A stretch of DNA of 64,000 bases from Demequina oxidasica (GTDB lineage Bacteria; Actinomycetota; Actinomycetes; Actinomycetales; Demequinaceae), in contig NZ_BBRE01000004.1 in the NCBI RefSeq assembly GCF_000975115.1, positions 231,853 through 295,852 on the forward strand, written 5' to 3'. Numbering within the stretch: the first letter of the stretch is position 1; every line of letters starts with the position of its first letter. A program made the position numbers and the translations under genes. The notes under the pieces were generated by a model. That model saw only the letters and a program-made list of their open reading frames with translations, did not search any database and was not told the DNA's origin. Positions 61,116 to 64,000 of the stretch are shown one piece after another.

Positions 61116-62852
61116 CTAGTCGGAATCCTCCGGCTCACGTTGCGCCGCCACCGCATCACGGAATGCCTGGATGGTGGTCTTGGCAAGCCACTCGCCTCCC
61201 ATGTACACATTGTTTTCACCAATCAGTGCGGGAATGCCCTCGCGATCCAGTTGGCGCAGCGCGTGCTGACTACTAATCACCAGCTTTAGCGATCCACCGT
61301 TGGCCATCAGGCGCGCCGCATACTGTCGCAAGACGTTGATCAGCGACAAGCCCAGTTCATCCACTCCGCGCAGGCGCACAATCACCACGGCCCCCTTGCT
61401 CGCACGCGTAATTTTGGGAAGCTGTTGGTCGAACGTGGGAGCGCTGGCGAAGAATAAGCTGCCGTACGGCTGAAGCACCACCACATCCCGCGCCTCGAGA
61501 GTGGTCACGGGTACCGACTCACGAATCGAATCGTCGTCCTGAATGTTGAGTTGTCGGACCACCAGCTTGTTCGACGCCTGAGCGACAAACAGGACCAGTC
61601 CCAGCGCGACCCCCACGAGCACCGCGAACTGCAGTGGAATCACCAGTGTGAGCACAAATGTGATTCCCATGAGCGTGGTCTGGAACATCCCGGTCTTTAA
61701 AACGGAGCGGACCTTTTCCGGCTTAACAGCGCTCCACCCGACCACAATCAGCAGGGCGGCGAGGGCCGGCATCGCCACCACGCCTACGACCTTGGAGAAG
61801 AACATCACCGCTGTGGCCATGATTCCGGATGCGACGAGCAGTGCCGTCCGCGACCTGGCACCCGACTTGGCCACCAGTGTGGATCCCGACATGGAGGCGC
61901 CTACCGGCATTCCTTGGAAAAGGCCGGACATCACATTTCCGGCGCCCTGGCCGATGAAGTCCTTGGACATCCGGCGCGGACCGGCACCGTGCTGGGAGAC
62001 GCTTGCCGTGACGGCGGCCCCTTGGATCAGCCCCACGAAGGCCAGCGACAGCGCGGGAACAATCAAGGTCACCACTGCGCCGAAGTCAGGCAATCCAAGA
62101 AATGGCAACCCGGGCTCGATGTCAGCGATGTCGCTAACCGTGGCCACGTCCGCATTCAGGAAGTGTTCAAAGCCAAAGGACAAGAGCGTGCCCAGCGCGA
62201 CAGCGACCACCATGCCTAGGGCCCCAAGCCGCGTCTTGCTCAGCACCACAATCATGGCAATGGTCGCGGCTCCTACCAAGGTGGTCCACAAGCTGATATC
62301 AAATAGGTGCCGGAAGGTAGCGAGCGTGTTGAGGATACGGCCTCCCTCATCGGGCGCGTAGCCGGTGAGGTTGCCCAGCTGCCCGAGCATGATGTTGATG
62401 CCCACTGCGGCCACAAACCCGGTCATCACGGCTGTAGGAACAAAGCGCACCAGCTTCCCGAGCCTTAACACTCCGGCGACGATCATGACCACGCCCACGA
62501 GCAACGTCAAGGTAAACATGGCACGGTTGGGATCCGCATACCGCGCGAGGTCGGTGTCGCCCACTACTAACGCCATCGCGCCCGTGACTCCTACTGCCAT
62601 GAAGGCCGAGCCGGTGAAGAAGGCGCCCCCCGCGAGGCCGAAGATGTAGGCATAGAGCCCCGCCATGGGGTTGACGCCAGCGAGAATGCCATTTGCAAGG
62701 CCATCGGGAATGCTCTCAATCCCCAGCACCGTCCCGGCAGAGGCGTCCTGCTTCAACGTCTTACGATCAAACCGGCTGCGCAGGCTGTCCCGCATTGCCG
62801 CGCCAACCTTAGATGTCGACTCGCCTTTTTGATGCTTCGCCTTTGCCGCCAC
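61116..62852 (-). CDS. SulP family anion transporter with STAS domain
   Basis: 578 residues with 10-12 transmembrane helices and a C-terminal cytoplasmic STAS domain (about 440-570, LQPYGSLFFASAPTFDQQLP, AVVIVRLRGVDELGLSLINV). The N-terminal signature IPDGLANGILAGVNPMAGLY is typical of SulP. It may carry sulphate, bicarbonate or another anion; the sequence does not decide. GTG at 62852 with GGAG 4-5 nt upstream. It lies directly outside the island. Confidence 0.9.
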   Translation of the reverse strand: MAAKAKHQKGESTSKVGAAMRDSLRSRFDRKTLKQDASAGTVLGIESIPDGLANGILAGVNPMAGLYAYIFGLAGGAFFTGSAFMAVGVTGAMALVVGDTDLARYADPNRAMFTLTLLVGVVMIVAGVLRLGKLVRFVPTAVMTGFVAAVGINIMLGQLGNLTGYAPDEGGRILNTLATFRHLFDISLWTTLVGAATIAMIVVLSKTRLGALGMVVAVALGTLLSFGFEHFLNADVATVSDIADIEPGLPFLGLPDFGAVVTLIVPALSLAFVGLIQGAAVTASVSQHGAGPRRMSKDFIGQGAGNVMSGLFQGMPVGASMSGSTLVAKSGARSRTALLVASGIMATAVMFFSKVVGVVAMPALAALLIVVGWSAVKPEKVRSVLKTGMFQTTLMGITFVLTLVIPLQFAVLVGVALGLVLFVAQASNKLVVRQLNIQDDDSIRESVPVTTLEARDVVVLQPYGSLFFASAPTFDQQLPKITRASKGAVVIVRLRGVDELGLSLINVLRQYAARLMANGGSLKLVISSQHALRQLDREGIPALIGENNVYMGGEWLAKTTIQAFRDAVAAQREPEDSD

Positions 62853-62951
62853 GCATCTCCACCCATCGAACTCGCTTGCCCACTGCCTGCGACGTTAGCA
62901 CCCGCACGGGTCCCCCGCGCCGGGGCCACACCTTAGGCATACGCTGTTGCC

Positions 62952-63371
62952 ATGGCCAACAAAACTCAGCCCACTGACGTCCCTGTTGAAGAATTCCTCG
63001 CGGGTGTCGAGCCCCGTCGCCGCCGCGAGGAAGGTCTCGCACTGCTTGCGATGATGCGGGACGTCACGGGTGAGCAAGGCTTCATGTATGGGACAAGCAT
63101 CGTCGGCTTCGGGACGATGCACTACCGCTACGCCACCGGCCGCGAGGGAGATACCGTCAAGGTGGGATTCTCGCCGCGTAAAGCCCGCCTCTCGCTCTAC
63201 GGACTTCAGGATTCGACCGATGCCGCGGCACACCTTGCCCACCTCGGCAAACACTCGCTTGGCGTCGGTTGCGTCTACGCGACACGATTGAGCGACCTTG
63301 ACGAGGCGGTACTTCGCGAGCTCATCCGCATTGCCTACCGCCGTGGCGACTACGACGCTCAAGCAAACTGA
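62952..63371 (+). CDS. DUF1801 family protein
   Basis: 139 residues. FLAGVEPRRRREEGLALLAM, GTSIVGFGTMHYRYATGREG and the C-terminal VLRELIRIAYRRGDYDAQAN fit the YdhG-like DUF1801 fold, a small soluble alpha/beta protein of unknown function. Divergent from sulP. Confidence 0.85.
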   Translation: MANKTQPTDVPVEEFLAGVEPRRRREEGLALLAMMRDVTGEQGFMYGTSIVGFGTMHYRYATGREGDTVKVGFSPRKARLSLYGLQDSTDAAAHLAHLGKHSLGVGCVYATRLSDLDEAVLRELIRIAYRRGDYDAQAN

Positions 63372-63398
63372 GCTTCACACACCACGCCCACGGGTTTC

Positions 63399-64000
63399 CT
63401 AGTGCGTGACGTCGTAATAGTCGCGCGGGTCGTAGACAGCTTTAATGTAGGACAACGGCCGCCAGCGGTGGAACACTCCTGCAGCCGGATTTCCGTTGCC
63501 AGCCGTGGTGTTGCCCTCGTAGAACCAGGCGCCGTTGCCGTCGACCCGGTCGACAATTCCTGTATGGGACGTGCCCCGACCGGAACCCCAATCAATCAAC
63601 GCCACATAACCCTGCTTGAGGTCGCCGAGGCTCACGTTCTGGTCGAGCACTCCCGCCGTATTGAGTTTTCCAACGTACGTGCTGTACTTACCGACATTCT
63701 CCGGTTTGAGGAATGCGTTGGAAAAGACTGGCTCCTTAGGAACATAGCCGCGGTATAGCGCCTTCTCAAAGACCCATGCGACGTAGACCTGGCACCACGC
63801 GTTGCTCCCGTTGATCCAATCGTTGTACTTATTGTCATTGTTTCCGGTGTAACCCACCTGTGACCTGGCGACTGAGATGATTTCGCTCGGATTCCAGGGA
63901 ACCTCCGGCTCCACCCATTTTGGCGGCGAGTACGAGGCCCGGCCGTACCCGCGGAACAGGAACGCTGACGTCGCGGCGCGGGACGCGCCCTCGTAAGGAC
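63399..64000 (-). CDS. CHAP-domain hydrolase, 5'-truncated at the window edge
   Basis: About 200 visible residues. The frame is open to the edge (residues GASRAATSAFLFRGYGRAS and then SPPKWVEPEVPWNP precede an internal GTG at 63914), so the true start lies beyond the window. The CHAP domain has catalytic Cys in NAWCQVYVAWVF and His in TSHTGIVDRVDG, and the preceding IISVARSQVGYTGNNDNKYN is typical. Such domains cleave peptidoglycan peptides as secreted cell-wall amidases; secretion cannot be confirmed because the N-terminus is missing. Confidence 0.82.
   Translation of the reverse strand, partial: PYEGASRAATSAFLFRGYGRASYSPPKWVEPEVPWNPSEIISVARSQVGYTGNNDNKYNDWINGSNAWCQVYVAWVFEKALYRGYVPKEPVFSNAFLKPENVGKYSTYVGKLNTAGVLDQNVSLGDLKQGYVALIDWGSGRGTSHTGIVDRVDGNGAWFYEGNTTAGNGNPAAGVFHRWRPLSYIKAVYDPRDYYDVTH

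Overview
The window is high-GC DNA from an actinobacterium, probably of the Micrococcales or relatives. The main support is a fatty-acid gene block laid out like the mycobacterial fadE5 / fadA2 / fabG4 / htdX cluster. Other support is the GC-rich wobble positions, frequent GTG and TTG starts, and many TGATG or ATGA stop/start overlaps. No species call is justified. Both window edges cut genes: a DEAD-box helicase on the left and a CHAP-domain protein on the right.

Left chromosomal part (1-44760). After the helicase comes a lipid-metabolism block: acyl-CoA dehydrogenase and TetR on the minus strand, then thiolase, a two-domain FabG, a MaoC dehydratase and an acyl-CoA ligase on the plus strand, with a TetR-type palindrome between the divergent units. 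It is followed by an MFS exporter, a phosphodiester glycosidase with a GT2-GtrA glycosyltransferase, a YitT protein, bifunctional PutA with a divergent LysR, CorA, an M15 peptidase, a transglutaminase, PadR with an ABC1 kinase, threonine degradation (tdh-kbl), glutaminase, and an SPFH / zinc-ribbon / small membrane protein operon resembling Bacillus ydjI-ydjG-ydjH. Next are an EcsC-like protein, an SDR-DUF2867 protein, a tocopherol-cyclase-like protein, SdpI, LuxR, a lipoprotein, MarR with a QorB-like reductase, an S4 protein, an amine oxidase and an RsmC-like methyltransferase.

Integrated element (44761-60945). A 43-bp perfect direct repeat bounds about 16.2 kb. The right copy is the 3' part of an intact tRNA-Pro(GGG) gene and the left copy is the displaced fragment. 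Beside the intact tRNA lies a tyrosine integrase. Divergent to it run an excisionase-like HTH protein, a prim-pol primase and a RecA-like ATPase/helicase, followed by a dense GTTCC/GGAAC iteron array that I propose as the replication origin. The cargo is a complete type I restriction-modification operon with two different, apparently intact hsdM genes, one hsdS and one hsdR, preceded by a 49-57 residue ORF. It also includes an unknown protein with a C-terminal HEPN-like R-x4-H motif, a broken AbiV-like gene and several unknown genes. No FtsK/TraB-type transfer gene is present, so the element looks like a replicating but non-self-conjugative island or satellite carrying defence genes.

Right chromosomal part (60978-64000): a SulP transporter with a STAS domain, a DUF1801 protein and the partial CHAP protein.

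The most notable points are the twin-HsdM system inside a replicating tRNA-Pro island, the candidate origin, the HEPN-like gene, and a multi-stem leader upstream of the SPFH operon.
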